64,000 nt of DNA, taken from contig CANGTN010000002.1 in the NCBI GenBank assembly GCA_947456805.1, positions 1-64,000 on the forward strand. The letters are read 5' to 3'. The notes beneath the pieces are model-generated. The model was not told where the DNA came from, made no database searches, and was given only the letters and a program-made list of their open reading frames with translations. Made by a program: the position numbers and the translations under genes. How positions within the stretch are numbered: the stretch's first letter is position 1; each line of letters opens with the position of its first letter. The DNA is from Chitinophagaceae bacterium. Lineage in GTDB: Bacteria; Bacteroidota; Bacteroidia; Chitinophagales; Chitinophagaceae. Below, one piece after another: positions 34,255-43,954 of the stretch.

Positions 34255-34662
34255 TTAAAAATTTCTGTTTTGTTGTACCCAATTGGTGATGTAAGTTGCA
34301 ATTTCGGTAGTGGCTGTGCCGGGTGCAAATAATTTTCCTACACCCATATCATTTAGTATTTGCATATCATCATCCGGGATAATGCCGCCACCGGTTAATA
34401 AAACATCGTTCATTCCTTTTGCTTTCATTAAAGCAATTACTTTTGGAAAAACAGTATTGTGAGCACCACTTAAAATACTAATGCCAATTGCATCTACATC
34501 TTCCTGTAATGCAGCATTTACAACCATTTCAGGCGTTTGGCGCAAGCCGGTATAAATTACTTCCATGCCTGCATCACGCAAAGCAGTGGCTATTATTTTA
34601 GCACCGCGATCGTGGCCATCTAATCCAACTTTTGCTACCAAAACTCGAATAGGTCTTTTCAT
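34255..34662 (-). CDS. Stand-alone cobalamin-binding protein (methylmalonyl-CoA mutase C-terminal type)
   Basis: 135 residues, a single B12-binding Rossmann domain. The base-off/His-on motif DxHxxG is present as D15-G-H17-D-R-G20, and GISILSGAH and [13 protein letters not shown] supply the corrin-tail pocket. The sequence is close to the C-terminal domain of methylmalonyl-CoA mutase, but there is no catalytic (beta/alpha)8 domain in the protein or next to it. It probably forms a two-part mutase (as isobutyryl-CoA mutase small subunits do) with a large subunit encoded elsewhere, or acts as a B12 carrier. Starts with ATG, 45 bp downstream of gltX on the same strand, so it may be cotranscribed with gltX. 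Confidence 0.9.
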   Translation of the reverse strand: MKRPIRVLVAKVGLDGHDRGAKIIATALRDAGMEVIYTGLRQTPEMVVNAALQEDVDAIGISILSGAHNTVFPKVIALMKAKGMNDVLLTGGGIIPDDDMQILNDMGVGKLFAPGTATTEIATYITNWVQQNRNF

Positions 34663-34707
34663 AGATGCTGTTTTAAAATGATGACAACTAAGGTACTTTA
34701 ATAAAGT

Positions 34708-36222
34708 TTAACTTAATAAATTCAACACATGTTTTATTCTGTTGTTGGTTTCCAATTTTCCAATGAGTGCTGCTATTTCAAAAACCGTTGGTCCAAATTT
34801 TCCGCCTACCAACATGATTCTAAATGGCAACATTAATTCGCCTTGTTTCAATTCATGTGTGGCAGATAATGCTTTGAAAGTTTGTTCTAAATAGGCAATA
34901 CTCCAATTTTCCTGTGCGTTAAATTGTATTATTAATTCTGTAAAAAATATTTTTTTCTTTTCATCCCACTTGGTCTGTAATGAAGCAGTATCAATTGTTT
35001 CAGGCGATTGAAAGAAAAATCCTGCTTGTTCTTTGAAATCTGTAAGCAATATGCATCTTTCTTTTACCAAAGCAATAATTTGGTCAATATAGGCATCATC
35101 AAATTTCTCTAAAACTGTTCCAAATATATTTTTTACATGCATTCTGAGAATGTCGGCATCCAACTTTTTAATCCATTCTCCGTTATACCATTTTGCTTTT
35201 TCGTAATCAAATTTTGCGCCGCCTTTGTGCACTCTTTCAATGCTAAATTCTTGTACCAATTCATCTAATGAAAATACTTCTTGCTCTGTACCACTATTCC
35301 AGCCAAGCATTGCAAGCATGTTTACAAATGCTTCAGACAAAAATCCTTTCTCTTTAAAACCTATATTTACCTCTTCATTTTTAGGATCTTTCCAATCCAT
35401 TGCAAATACCGGAAAACCAAGCCTGTCGCCATCTCTCTTACTCAACTTGCCATTGCCATCGGGTTTTAATATCAATGGCAAATGTGCCCATTGAGGCATA
35501 TTTTCGATACCAAATAAATATTGCCACAACAAGACATGCACTGGTGCACTTGGCAACCATTCTTCTCCACGAAATGCATGTGTTATTTGCATCAAATAAT
35601 CATCTACAACAACCGCCAAATGATAGGTAGGCATTCCATCAGCTTTCAACAATACTTTATCATCTACTAGGCTCGTATTAAAACTTACATTACCACGTAT
35701 CATATCATTTAGATGCACTTCTGTATCTTCGGGCATTTTAATTCTGATTACACAGGCAGCTCCTTCATTCAACAATTGTTGTGTTGCAGCTTCACCCAAT
35801 ACCAATGAATTTTTCATTTCATTTCTGGTGTGCTGGCTATATTGAAAATTGTTGATTGTTTTTCGCTTTGCTTCCAATTCTTCTGCCGTGTCAAATGCAT
35901 AGTAGGCTTTGCCTTCAGTAATTAGCTGTTCCGCATATTGACGGTAAATTGCTTTGCGCTCACTTTGCCTGTATGGGGCAAAAGGACCACCATGCAATGG
36001 ACTTTCATCGGGCTGTAAGCCACACCATTCAAGACATTTGAAAATATATTCTTCAGCACCTTCTACAAATCTTGTTTGGTCGGTGTCTTCTATTCGTACA
36101 ATAAAATCGCCACCATTGTGTTTGGCAAACAAATAATTAAACAACACCGTTCTCACACCACCTAAATGCAATCCGCCCGTTGGGCTTGGCGCAAATCGTA
36201 CACGTACTTTTTTGGTATTCAT
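34708..36222 (-). CDS. gltX: Glutamate--tRNA ligase
   Basis: 504-residue class I synthetase. RFAPSPTGGLHLGG carries the HIGH signature as H19-L-G-G; the KMSKS loop is KLSKRDGDR. DTDQTRFVEGAEEYI and PTYHLAVVVDDYLM are family-typical, and the C-terminal anticodon-binding domain is helical as expected. Length is normal for bacterial GluRS. With no GlnRS in view, it is unclear whether this enzyme also mischarges tRNA-Gln. A TATATTTG promoter box ends 4 nt before the ATG, so transcription may begin at the start codon. The B12-binding protein gene follows 45 bp downstream. Confidence 0.96.
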   Translation of the reverse strand: MNTKKVRVRFAPSPTGGLHLGGVRTVLFNYLFAKHNGGDFIVRIEDTDQTRFVEGAEEYIFKCLEWCGLQPDESPLHGGPFAPYRQSERKAIYRQYAEQLITEGKAYYAFDTAEELEAKRKTINNFQYSQHTRNEMKNSLVLGEAATQQLLNEGAACVIRIKMPEDTEVHLNDMIRGNVSFNTSLVDDKVLLKADGMPTYHLAVVVDDYLMQITHAFRGEEWLPSAPVHVLLWQYLFGIENMPQWAHLPLILKPDGNGKLSKRDGDRLGFPVFAMDWKDPKNEEVNIGFKEKGFLSEAFVNMLAMLGWNSGTEQEVFSLDELVQEFSIERVHKGGAKFDYEKAKWYNGEWIKKLDADILRMHVKNIFGTVLEKFDDAYIDQIIALVKERCILLTDFKEQAGFFFQSPETIDTASLQTKWDEKKKIFFTELIIQFNAQENWSIAYLEQTFKALSATHELKQGELMLPFRIMLVGGKFGPTVFEIAALIGKLETNNRIKHVLNLLS

Positions 36223-36226
36223 TTTG

Positions 36227-36234
36227 CAAATATA
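36227..36234 (-). promoter_or_regulatory. Putative -7 promoter box of gltX
   Basis: TATATTTG on the minus strand, ending 4 nt before the ATG at 36222. An ATTG (36257-36260) 22 nt further upstream could act as the -33 element. Predicts a leaderless transcript. Confidence 0.5.
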
Positions 36235-36280
36235 AGCGAGGTATTTTTTGTACGGGCAATCGTAATGCTATGTGGCTGAA

Positions 36281-36303
36281 GTTGCGTCGCACACTTGTAC
36301 TGT
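36281..36303 (+). repeat. Short dispersed repeat GTTGCGTCGCAC, copy 1
   Basis: GTTGCGTCGCACACTTGTAC is shared, with one mismatch, with a second copy between ftsW and murG. Its TGCGTCGCA core is a near-perfect palindrome. Located between the divergent gltX and DUF6569-like genes. Confidence 0.6.
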
Positions 36304-36391
36304 AGTCTGTCGATGCAGCTTTTTTTCATCAATTCATTTCATCACTATTCAAAAAATGAAATCACCTAACTTTATCACTTAAATTAAAGCA

Positions 36392-37333
36392 TTGAAGCGA
36401 ATTTTTTTTATAGCTTTTTTTATAATAACCTCAAAAATTGCTGTTGCGCAACTTACTTTTCCCAATCTGCAAGTGCAATACGATTCTGCATGGGTTTGTA
36501 ATCATTATCAATTAATACCTGTTGTTTTTACGCCCAATACTATCAATTATAATTTGTTTCCAAAGCAGCTGCTTACTTTACAACAAGCTTTACAGCAAAA
36601 GAAATTAGTAATTAGAGAAAATTACTTTGATGGCAACGACAATGTAAATTCTTTGTCTGTCAAAAATATTTCCAAGCAACCAATTTTATTACTCGATGGA
36701 GAATTATTAAAAGGCGGTAAGCAAGACAGAATGATTGCCGAAACAAAAGTGCTTTATCCTAATCAAACCAATGAGTTGGAACTGGTAAATGTATTTTGTG
36801 TTGAAAAAGGAAGATGGAGTAAAAAAGCTAAAAAGTTTTCGAGTGAAGGGTTTGCAAGTAATAATATTCGTAAAATAGCAGATAGCACTAAAACACAACA
36901 ACAAGTCTGGCGAGAAATTGAAAAACAATTTGAGCAATATCAAGTTCCTTCGGCAACGTATCCGTATGTAGAATTACAAAAACAACTGGCAATAAAGGAT
37001 ACGAGTTGTTATAATTATTTTGTAGAGAAGTTTAAAAACCCGACTGCTAATTATGCAGGTTTTATTGCTGTGTATGATACTACAATTATCGGGACTGATG
37101 TGTTTGCAAATCCAACAATAACAAACACTGCGTTTGAAAATGTATTATCTGCATACATGCAAATGGTATTTCCTGTAAGAGACAGTATAATGGCTGTTTC
37201 CAAACAAAAAATACATGAATTTACAGACAAGTTGTTTTCTACGGTAAACAATCAAAAAAAATTTATTGAGCATCACGGAAATATATTTTACAACAACAAA
37301 AAGCCCGTGCATTTGGTAGCTTATGGGTATTAA
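36392..37333 (+). CDS. Exported DUF6569 (ARPP-1)-like protein
   Basis: 313 residues from a TTG start at 36392, which gives a good signal peptide (KRIFFIAFFIITSKIAVAQ). I recognise the conserved centre ILLLDGELLKGGKQDRMIAE followed by VLYPNQTNELELVNVFCVEKGRW as the domain named ARPP-1 (Pfam, formerly DUF6569), reported in genomic surveys of ADP-ribosylation-related families; its biochemical function is unknown to me. The conserved Asp-Gly-Glu and Gly-Gly-Lys-Gln-Asp-Arg residues look like an active site. The C-terminal third is helical, with basic and aromatic residues. Divergent from gltX; followed by a polysaccharide deacetylase gene. Family assignment is by recollection. Confidence 0.7.
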   Translation: MKRIFFIAFFIITSKIAVAQLTFPNLQVQYDSAWVCNHYQLIPVVFTPNTINYNLFPKQLLTLQQALQQKKLVIRENYFDGNDNVNSLSVKNISKQPILLLDGELLKGGKQDRMIAETKVLYPNQTNELELVNVFCVEKGRWSKKAKKFSSEGFASNNIRKIADSTKTQQQVWREIEKQFEQYQVPSATYPYVELQKQLAIKDTSCYNYFVEKFKNPTANYAGFIAVYDTTIIGTDVFANPTITNTAFENVLSAYMQMVFPVRDSIMAVSKQKIHEFTDKLFSTVNNQKKFIEHHGNIFYNNKKPVHLVAYGY

Positions 37334-37374
37334 GCAGCAGATGATTAATTGTATTGTATAACTTTAAATCAATT

Positions 37375-37992
37375 ATGTATTTTATTAAAACACCTTGGTT
37401 GTTAAAAAAATTATATCCCAATTTAACTTGGAATATGAATCGACATGAAAAGGTGTTGTATCTTACGTTTGATGATGGTCCACATCCAACTGCCACACCT
37501 TTTGTTTTAGAACAGTTACAATCATACAATGCAAAAGCTACTTTTTTTTGCATAGGAAAAAATGTACAGAAACATGCTGTATTGTACCAGCAAATAATTG
37601 CTGCCGGACACAATGTTGGCAATCACACACAACAACACCTGAACGGCTGGAAAACCAATAATGGCAAGTATTTACAAGATATTCAGGAAGCACAAATGCA
37701 TATTGACAGTTCCTTGTTTCGTCCGCCCTATGGAAGAATAAAAAAAGCACAAGCAGATGCATTAATTAAAAATAATCCTCAATTTAAAATCATCATGTGG
37801 GATGTTTTGAGTGGTGATTTTGACACAACTATTTCCGGTGAAGAATGCTATTTCAATGTCATTAAAAATGTAAAAGAGGGTAGTATTATTGTATTTCATG
37901 ATAGCACAAAGGCCTGGGATAGAATGCATGTGGCATTACCTAAAGTGTTGCAATATTTTTCAGAAAAAGACTTTGTATTTAAAGCGCTTTAA
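37375..37992 (+). CDS. Polysaccharide deacetylase (NodB family)
   Basis: 205 residues from the ATG at 37375; the TTG at 37354 is a poorer start. NodB motifs are intact: LTFDDGPHP with catalytic and metal-binding Asp33 and Asp34, NHTQQH with zinc ligands His84 and His88, and FRPPYGR at 115-121. DVLSGDFD and IVFHDS complete the fold. These enzymes remove N-acetyl groups from peptidoglycan, chitin or other glycans. No signal peptide is evident, although the N-terminus (MYFIKTPWLLKKLY) could associate with the membrane, so the site of action is uncertain. It ends in a 4-bp overlap with the convergent CvfB-like gene. Confidence 0.9.
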   Translation: MYFIKTPWLLKKLYPNLTWNMNRHEKVLYLTFDDGPHPTATPFVLEQLQSYNAKATFFCIGKNVQKHAVLYQQIIAAGHNVGNHTQQHLNGWKTNNGKYLQDIQEAQMHIDSSLFRPPYGRIKKAQADALIKNNPQFKIIMWDVLSGDFDTTISGEECYFNVIKNVKEGSIIVFHDSTKAWDRMHVALPKVLQYFSEKDFVFKAL

Positions 37993-38834
37993 GCTTCTAT
38001 CAATAAAATGCCTTCTTTTCCAAAATCAATTTTTCTTTGTTTGTATAAAGCACCAATCGTCATTTTGAATGTCTTTTTGCTCATGCCAAAAAAGTTGTAA
38101 ATATCATCGGGATTGCTTTTGTCGCTATATGGTAAGTAATTATGATTCTCTTTCAACAGACGTAAAATTTTCTCGGTTTCTCCTTCTACTTTTTGGTAAC
38201 CAATTTTTCCTAAAACCACATCAATCTTATTATCGGGTCTGATAGTTTTTATAAATCCTTCTAATTTATCGCCAACATTAATCTGCTGAAATACTTGGCT
38301 GTCATGCAATAATCCAATATGTGCGTTATTGATTATCATTACAAAACCAATATCTGATTTTCGGTAAGCAATTAAGCTAACTTGCTCTAACTCTTGCACA
38401 GTAAGGGTTTCATTGCTTAGTTGAAAGTCTATTTTTTCTGTTGCAGCAACTCTTCCTGTTTGGTCATCTACATAAACTTTTACTAAATATTTTCTGCCAA
38501 CATGCATTGTATTTAGTTGTTGCGATTTAGCAACAAACAAATCTTTCATTAAGCCCCAATCTAAAAATGCACCTGCACCCATTGTGTTCACACAAGTTAA
38601 TAAAGCAATTTCACCAACAATAGCTTTTGGTTTTTCGGTAGTTGCTATAATTCTATTTTCAGAATCGTGGTATAAAAAAACTGTTACTTCATCACCAATT
38701 TTTATTCCTCTTGGCATAAATCTTTTTGGCAACAAAACTCCCTCTTCACCATTATCTAAATAAACCCCGAATTCTACTTTTCTGTTTACTGTAAGTGTAT
38801 TGTATTGTCCAATTTGTATCATGTGCTCATTCAT
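37989..38834 (-). CDS. CvfB-like S1 RNA-binding protein
   Basis: 281 residues. The layout is that of the CvfB/YitL family: three S1-like OB folds (about 1-70, 71-135 and 140-210) and a C-terminal winged-helix (about 220-281). Landmarks: VYLDNGEEGVLLPKRFMP, GAFLDWGLMKDLFVAKSQQ, AHIGLLHDSQVFQQINVGD and FGMSKKTFKMTIGALYKQ. In Staphylococcus CvfB binds RNA and influences virulence gene expression; in Bacteroidota it is a conserved protein of unknown role. The two start-like methionines (1 and 5) are close. Convergent with the deacetylase gene (4-bp overlap) and divergent from the START-like gene. Confidence 0.87.
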   Translation of the reverse strand: MNEHMIQIGQYNTLTVNRKVEFGVYLDNGEEGVLLPKRFMPRGIKIGDEVTVFLYHDSENRIIATTEKPKAIVGEIALLTCVNTMGAGAFLDWGLMKDLFVAKSQQLNTMHVGRKYLVKVYVDDQTGRVAATEKIDFQLSNETLTVQELEQVSLIAYRKSDIGFVMIINNAHIGLLHDSQVFQQINVGDKLEGFIKTIRPDNKIDVVLGKIGYQKVEGETEKILRLLKENHNYLPYSDKSNPDDIYNFFGMSKKTFKMTIGALYKQRKIDFGKEGILLIEA

Positions 38835-38933
38835 AAATTATCAGTAAAGATATACTTTCAAAAATTGTTGTTCATTACTTTCACAATTCAATCAACAGGC
38901 ATTACTTACTTTTACTGAAAAGTATGTCTTACA

Positions 38934-39311
38934 ATGAAGGATTTAAAAAAGTATTTTATCATAACTGACGAGCCTGAAATTATTTATCAGGCACTTACTA
39001 ATCCAATGACATTGAAACTTTGGACGGGTGAAGAAGCAATCATGAGTACTGAACCGGGTTCTGAATTCAGTTTATGGAATGGCAGTATTGAAGGAAAAAA
39101 TATTGCCTTTGAAGCAGGTAAAAAAATAGTGCAACAATGGTATTTTGACGGACAAGATGAACCAAGTATTGTAACTATTAAATTACATCCACATAAACAT
39201 GGAACTTCTGCCGAATTGAGACATACCAATATTCCCGATGAAGTATTTGAAGAAATGGAAGAAGGCTGGACAAACAACTATTTCAGAAGCCTGATGGAGT
39301 TTTATGAATAA
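38934..39311 (+). CDS. START-like (SRPBCC/AHSA1) domain protein
   Basis: 125 residues, one SRPBCC fold: LKKYFIITDEPEIIYQALTN forms the first strand and helix, LKLWTGEEAIMSTEPGSEFSLW the next strands, GSIEGKNIAFEAGKKIVQQW the AHSA1-type middle, and EEMEEGWTNNYFRSLMEFYE the long C-terminal helix. These helix-grip proteins bind lipids or other hydrophobic ligands, and the AHSA1 branch binds Hsp90. The specific ligand is unknown. This family is widespread in Bacteroidota and often annotated only as 'START-like'. It stands 57 bp before a hypothetical gene on the same strand. Confidence 0.85.
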   Translation: MKDLKKYFIITDEPEIIYQALTNPMTLKLWTGEEAIMSTEPGSEFSLWNGSIEGKNIAFEAGKKIVQQWYFDGQDEPSIVTIKLHPHKHGTSAELRHTNIPDEVFEEMEEGWTNNYFRSLMEFYE

Positions 39312-39368
39312 TAAATGAATAAATAATTTTTCTTCTCAAACATAGATACCACATAGGTTTAAGGCAAT

Positions 39369-39839
39369 ATGAAATCTGCTTCAATACAAGAAATAAAAAA
39401 AGAAATTATCAATTTAAATAAAACTGATTTGGCAGCTTTGTGTATTCACCTTGCAAAGTATAAAAAGGAAAACAAAGAACTGCTGAATTTTTTGTTATTC
39501 GAATCGCATGATATTGATGGATATATTCAATCGGCAATAGAGGAAATAGATGAATTGTTTTTAACCATCAATTTAAGTCATGTTTATTTCGCTAAAAAAA
39601 CATTGAGAAAAATCTTAAGAATCACCAATAAGTATATAAAATATTCCGGCAACAAACAAGTAGAAGTTGAATTGCTGATACATTATTGTACAAAGTTTAA
39701 GGCGTTGGGTTTTCATAAAATGAAAAGTCAGGCTTTGAATAATTTATTGGAAGCACAAATAAAAAAAATCTACAATGCAATTGAAAGTCTGCACGAAGAT
39801 TTACAATTTGAATATTTGCGTGATGTGGAAATGTTATAA
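39369..39839 (+). CDS. Conserved hypothetical helical protein
   Basis: 156 residues, no signal peptide, predicted almost entirely alpha-helical. The N-terminus (SIQEIKKEIINLNKTDLAAL) looks like a short SAP-like or helix-hairpin segment. The rest is charged amphipathic helices with repeated leucines (IEEIDELFLTINLSHVY, LLIHYCTKFKALGFHKMKS). I recognise the general type from Bacteroidota genomes but know no function. It follows the START-like gene by 57 bp and ends at a shared terminator with gcvP. Codon use resembles neighbours, so it is not a recent arrival. Confidence 0.75.
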   Translation: MKSASIQEIKKEIINLNKTDLAALCIHLAKYKKENKELLNFLLFESHDIDGYIQSAIEEIDELFLTINLSHVYFAKKTLRKILRITNKYIKYSGNKQVEVELLIHYCTKFKALGFHKMKSQALNNLLEAQIKKIYNAIESLHEDLQFEYLRDVEML

Positions 39840-39840
39840 A

Positions 39841-39870
39841 AAAACCCCACTAAATAGCAGGGTTTTAAAA
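39841..39870. terminator. Bidirectional terminator between hypothetical gene and gcvP
   Basis: AAAACCC at 39841-39847 pairs with GGGTTTT at 39860-39866 across a 12-nt loop. The A and T runs on either side let it work for both convergent genes. Confidence 0.8.
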
Positions 39871-39887
39871 ATTGAATTGAAATAGTA

Positions 39888-42770
39888 TTAGTTTTTTTCT
39901 TCCATGTAACTTTCAATTGGTTCACAACTGCAAATGAGGTTTCTATCCCCGTAAGTGTTGTTCACTCTTGCAACACTTGGCCAAAACTTATTTTGAGTTA
40001 CATAATATAATGGGAATGCAGCTTGTTGTCTTGTATAGCTGTGATTCCATTCATCAGCACAAATAACAGCTTGTGTATGTGGTGCATTTTTTAATGGGTT
40101 ATCTAACTTATCTGAAGAACCATTTTCAACAGCAGCAATTTCTTCTCTTATAGAAATTAACGCATCACAAAATCTGTCAAGTTCAGGTTTGTCTTCACTT
40201 TCAGTTGGTTCAATCATTATTGTTCCGGCAACAGGGAAGCTCATTGTAGGTGCATGGAAACCATAATCAATCAATCGCTTTGCAACATCTTCTGCTTCGA
40301 TACCTGCTGTTAATTTGAAAGGTCTTAAGTCAACAATGAATTCATGTGCAGCAAATCCATTTTTACCGGTATATAAAATAGGATAATGTTTTTCTAATCT
40401 TGATTTCATGTAATTGGCATTCAGAATTGCATATTCAGTTGCCATTCTTAATCCGTCATAACCCAACATTTTAATGTAGCCATAACTGATTAACAAAATT
40501 GAAGCGCTTCCAAATGGCGCAGCTGAAACAGCTCCAAACCCTTGTGCAGCTTGATTTTTATCAGATGTTTGAATATGTCCGGGTAAGTGTGGCGCTAAAT
40601 GTTTTTTAACACAAATAGGACCCATTCCAGGTCCACCACCACCGTGTGGTATTGCAAATGTTTTGTGTAAATTCAAATGACAAACATCAGCTCCAATAAT
40701 TGCCGGAGATGTTAATCCAACTTGCGCATTCATGTTGGCACCATCCATATATACTTGTCCCCCAAATTCATGAATGATGTTGCATATATCAATAATTCCT
40801 TCTTCAAAAACGCCATAAGTACTTGGGTATGTAACCATCAATCCACCTAATGTGTCTTTATATTGTTCTGCTTTTGCTCTTAAGTCATTCAAATCAACTG
40901 TTCCGTCTTCATTGCTTTTTACAACAACCACTTTCATGCCCGCCATTACTGCACTTGCAGGATTTGTACCATGTGCAGAAATTGGAATGAGTACTACATT
41001 TTTATGTGCGTTGCCATTGGCTTTGTGATAAGCCATAATGGTTAATAATCCGGCATATTCACCTTGTGCTCCACTATTGGGTTGCATGCTGCATGCATCA
41101 AATCCTGTTGCTTCGCATAAGTAAGCACTCAGTTCCTCTATAATTTGTTGGTAGCCTCCTGCTTGATTTTTTGGAACAAAAGGATGTAATCCCCCAAATT
41201 CAGGCCAGCTTACAGGCATCATTTCTGAAGCAGCATTGAGTTTCATAGTACAACTTCCCAATGAAATCATACTTGTATTTAGAGATAGATCTTTGTTTTC
41301 TAAAAACTTAATATAACGCATCATTTGGCTTTCGCTATGATGAGTATTGAATACCGGATGTGTTAAATAGGTAGAAGTTCTTAGTGCATATTTTGGAATT
41401 GATGTTAAAATATCAGCACTATCAAACTCAATCTCAGCTTCGTTTTTACCCAAACTTTCTGCAAATACATATACTATATCCAATACATCTTTTTGGGTTG
41501 TTGTTTCGTCCAAACTGATTCCTAAATATTGTTCATCAAAGTATCTGAAATTAATTTCATTTTTTTCAGCAATTGTTTTAATTGATTTGGTATCAACTTT
41601 TATTTTTAATGTATCAAAATAAGCATTGTTTACATTTTCAAAACCTAGAAGTTGCAATGATTCTTTTAATACCTGTGTTAATGTAACAACTCTTGTCGCA
41701 ATTTTTTTCAATCCGTCTGGTCCATGATACACAGCATACATCGCAGCCATGTTTGCTAATAATGCTTGTGCAGTACAAATATTACTGGTAGCTTTTTCAC
41801 GTTTAATATGTTGCTCACGTGTTTGTAATGCCATACGTAAAGCTCGGTTACCTTGTGCATCAATGCTAACACCCATAATTCTTCCAGGAATACCACGCTT
41901 GAAAATTTCTTTTGTTGCAAAGAAGGCAGCATGTGGTCCGCCATATCCTAATGGAACGCCGAATCGCTGTGCATTGCCTACTGCAACATCTGCACCTAAT
42001 TCACCCGGGCTTGTTAGTAATGTTAAAGCCAATAAATCTGTAGCCATAACTACATATCCGTTAACAGCATGAACATTCGCAATGAATCCACGATAATCTT
42101 CAATGCTACCATTGTTGTTGGGATATTGGACAATTGCTCCAAAATAAGTATCATCTAATAAAGCAGATTTATAATCTCCTGTTACAATTTCAATTCCGAT
42201 AGGTGTTGCTCTCGTTATTAATAAATCTTTTGTTTGAGGGAAGATGGCTTCATCGACAAAAAATTTGTTCTTTTGTTCGGTATCACCGTGATGAAAAATC
42301 ATGTTCATGGCTTCAGCTGCAGCAGTGGCTTCATCTAATAATGAAGCGTTTGCTAATTCCAATCCTGTTAAATCAGTTACCATGGTTTGAAAGTTCAATA
42401 AACTTTGCAAACGACCTTGGGCAATTTCTGCCTGGTAAGGTGTGTATTGTGTGTACCATCCCGGGTTTTCAAAAATATTTCTTAGGATAACGCTTGGAGT
42501 GATTGTATTGTAATAACCTTGTCCAATGTATGTTTTATACAATTTATTTTTTGCTGCCACTTTTTTTAGTTCAGTTAAATATTCAACTTCACTAATTGCC
42601 GGTGTGGTATTTAAATTGCTTTCCAATCTTATTGCTGCAGGAACTGTTTTATCAATAAGTTCTTCTAGATTTTTTGTTCCAACAGACTCCATCATTTCTT
42701 TTGTGTCAGCCGCACTAACACCGATATGTCTGCGTTGAAATTCGGTATTCTGATGTTCAAATAAATTCAT
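39888..42770 (-). CDS. gcvP: Glycine dehydrogenase (decarboxylating), P protein
   Basis: 960 residues, the single-chain form in which both halves are fused. P protein decarboxylates glycine with pyridoxal phosphate and passes the aminomethyl group to the lipoyl of H protein. FQRRHIGVS is the usual N-terminal signature, [18 protein letters not shown] follows, and the PLP lysine is Lys703 in [19 protein letters not shown]. The N-terminal half also carries the degenerate PLP fold ([13 protein letters not shown]). Length and motifs are normal. gcvT and gcvH are not adjacent, which is common in this phylum. The 190-bp upstream region contains a -7-like box and an 11-bp direct repeat; no glycine riboswitch was recognised. 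Confidence 0.97.
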   Translation of the reverse strand: MNLFEHQNTEFQRRHIGVSAADTKEMMESVGTKNLEELIDKTVPAAIRLESNLNTTPAISEVEYLTELKKVAAKNKLYKTYIGQGYYNTITPSVILRNIFENPGWYTQYTPYQAEIAQGRLQSLLNFQTMVTDLTGLELANASLLDEATAAAEAMNMIFHHGDTEQKNKFFVDEAIFPQTKDLLITRATPIGIEIVTGDYKSALLDDTYFGAIVQYPNNNGSIEDYRGFIANVHAVNGYVVMATDLLALTLLTSPGELGADVAVGNAQRFGVPLGYGGPHAAFFATKEIFKRGIPGRIMGVSIDAQGNRALRMALQTREQHIKREKATSNICTAQALLANMAAMYAVYHGPDGLKKIATRVVTLTQVLKESLQLLGFENVNNAYFDTLKIKVDTKSIKTIAEKNEINFRYFDEQYLGISLDETTTQKDVLDIVYVFAESLGKNEAEIEFDSADILTSIPKYALRTSTYLTHPVFNTHHSESQMMRYIKFLENKDLSLNTSMISLGSCTMKLNAASEMMPVSWPEFGGLHPFVPKNQAGGYQQIIEELSAYLCEATGFDACSMQPNSGAQGEYAGLLTIMAYHKANGNAHKNVVLIPISAHGTNPASAVMAGMKVVVVKSNEDGTVDLNDLRAKAEQYKDTLGGLMVTYPSTYGVFEEGIIDICNIIHEFGGQVYMDGANMNAQVGLTSPAIIGADVCHLNLHKTFAIPHGGGGPGMGPICVKKHLAPHLPGHIQTSDKNQAAQGFGAVSAAPFGSASILLISYGYIKMLGYDGLRMATEYAILNANYMKSRLEKHYPILYTGKNGFAAHEFIVDLRPFKLTAGIEAEDVAKRLIDYGFHAPTMSFPVAGTIMIEPTESEDKPELDRFCDALISIREEIAAVENGSSDKLDNPLKNAPHTQAVICADEWNHSYTRQQAAFPLYYVTQNKFWPSVARVNNTYGDRNLICSCEPIESYMEEKN

Positions 42771-42789
42771 GTAGTTTTATTTTTATGCG

Positions 42790-42827
42790 TATTCAGTTAA
42801 TAATATTTTAAGTTTCTATTCAGTTAA
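42790..42827 (-). repeat. 11-bp direct repeat in the gcvP leader
   Basis: TATTCAGTTAA occurs at 42790-42800 and again at 42817-42827, a spacing of 27 bp, 20-57 bp upstream of the gcvP start. A pair this close and exact in a leader may be an operator. A -7-like TAATTTTG lies further upstream on the minus strand at 42865-42872. Confidence 0.45.
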
Positions 42828-42961
42828 ATGAAAATACTTAGGAAAGATGCATTTTAAATTGCCGCAAAATTACAAGCTATAACATTAAAACACTTGGATT
42901 GTTCTATTTGTGGAAAATCATGGAATAAGCATATTTTAAAAAGAAATTTGTTGTTTTAGAA

Positions 42962-43894
42962 TTAAACAGTTGATTGTTGTTCCTGGATTCTTAGTTCATC
43001 ACTTGTTAACCGGCTTCCATCATGACTATAACCTGGTTTTCCAAAAACATATTTCAACTTTTGTGAAAAGGAGATATCATTTCTACAGATATCTTTCAGG
43101 ATTGCATTCCACTCGTAAAATATCAAGTTAATTGCATTGGTTTTTTCTATGTTTTTGGTTAAACCGTACCGAATAGGCTGATATTCATTTTCATCCAGTT
43201 CCTTTTGAAAAGTACCAAATAATTTATCCCAAATAATTAAAAACATACCCATGTTTTTATCTAAGTATTTTGGATTGCTGCTATGGTGTACTCGATGGTG
43301 TGATGGCGTTACTATAATATACTCCAACCAACCCATTTTTTTTATTAATTCGGTATGAACAAAAATGCCCCAGATTTGTGTTGCAGCATAAATGAAAACA
43401 ATGTCCCAAGGCTGGAAACCCAGTATTGGCAAGGGTAAGAAATAAATGAAACGGTATAATGGTTGAAAAACGGAAGATCTGAAACCAACCGTAAAGTTCA
43501 TTTTTTCAGACGAATGATGTGTAACATGTGTTGCCCAAAAAAAACGTACCTCATGATCAAAACGATGCAACCAGTAATACAAAAAATCTTCAGCTATTAA
43601 TAAGGCAAACCAATACCAGAATCCATGACTCCAATTAAATATTTTATGTTGGTAACAAAATGAAAAAACGATACCGACATACACAACTCTAAACAGCAAA
43701 TCAATACCACCATTGACCAACATGAGGTAAATATTAGAAATGGTATTTTTAAAAGTGTATAATTTTCTATGTTGAAAATGGGAGAGCAGTATTTCTATTC
43801 CAATAATGAAAATATAATAAGGTGTAGAAATTAGAATCAGTAAGTTTTCTTTGACAGAATCCATGTAAGAATTTATTATATGGGTTTTGAACAT
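42962..43894 (-). CDS. Sterol desaturase / fatty acid hydroxylase family protein
   Basis: 310 residues (a start at Met11 is also possible). Integral membrane di-iron enzyme. Histidine clusters: His110 and His114 (LHRFDHE), His123, His126 and His127 (HVTHH), His180, and His199, His200, His203 and His204 (PSHHRVHH). These match the HxxxH/HxxHH/HxxHH ligands of the superfamily. About four membrane helices surround them. Enzymes of the superfamily hydroxylate fatty acids, carotenoids or sterols, or cleave alkylglycerol ethers. The pattern WGIFVHTE with the SHHRVHHSSNP block is commonest in the alkylglycerol monooxygenase/fatty acid hydroxylase-like branch; the substrate is not determinable. It stands alone, 60 bp from the divergent YkgJ gene. 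Confidence 0.88.
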   Translation of the reverse strand: MFKTHIINSYMDSVKENLLILISTPYYIFIIGIEILLSHFQHRKLYTFKNTISNIYLMLVNGGIDLLFRVVYVGIVFSFCYQHKIFNWSHGFWYWFALLIAEDFLYYWLHRFDHEVRFFWATHVTHHSSEKMNFTVGFRSSVFQPLYRFIYFLPLPILGFQPWDIVFIYAATQIWGIFVHTELIKKMGWLEYIIVTPSHHRVHHSSNPKYLDKNMGMFLIIWDKLFGTFQKELDENEYQPIRYGLTKNIEKTNAINLIFYEWNAILKDICRNDISFSQKLKYVFGKPGYSHDGSRLTSDELRIQEQQSTV

Positions 43895-43954
43895 TAAAAT
43901 TAGAAACAGATGATTAAGTCTATTGTAGCTAATTTTGGTGCAAAGTAAAAGTAA

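Noticed and set aside
34046..34282. Minus-strand open frame of 78 codons downstream of the B12-binding gene
   Set aside because: It runs through dispersed repeat copy B and overlaps the 3' end of the B12 gene; no protein-like pattern.
42771..42961. Glycine riboswitch upstream of gcvP
   Set aside because: No conserved tandem-aptamer segments seen; only a short direct repeat and a -7-like box.
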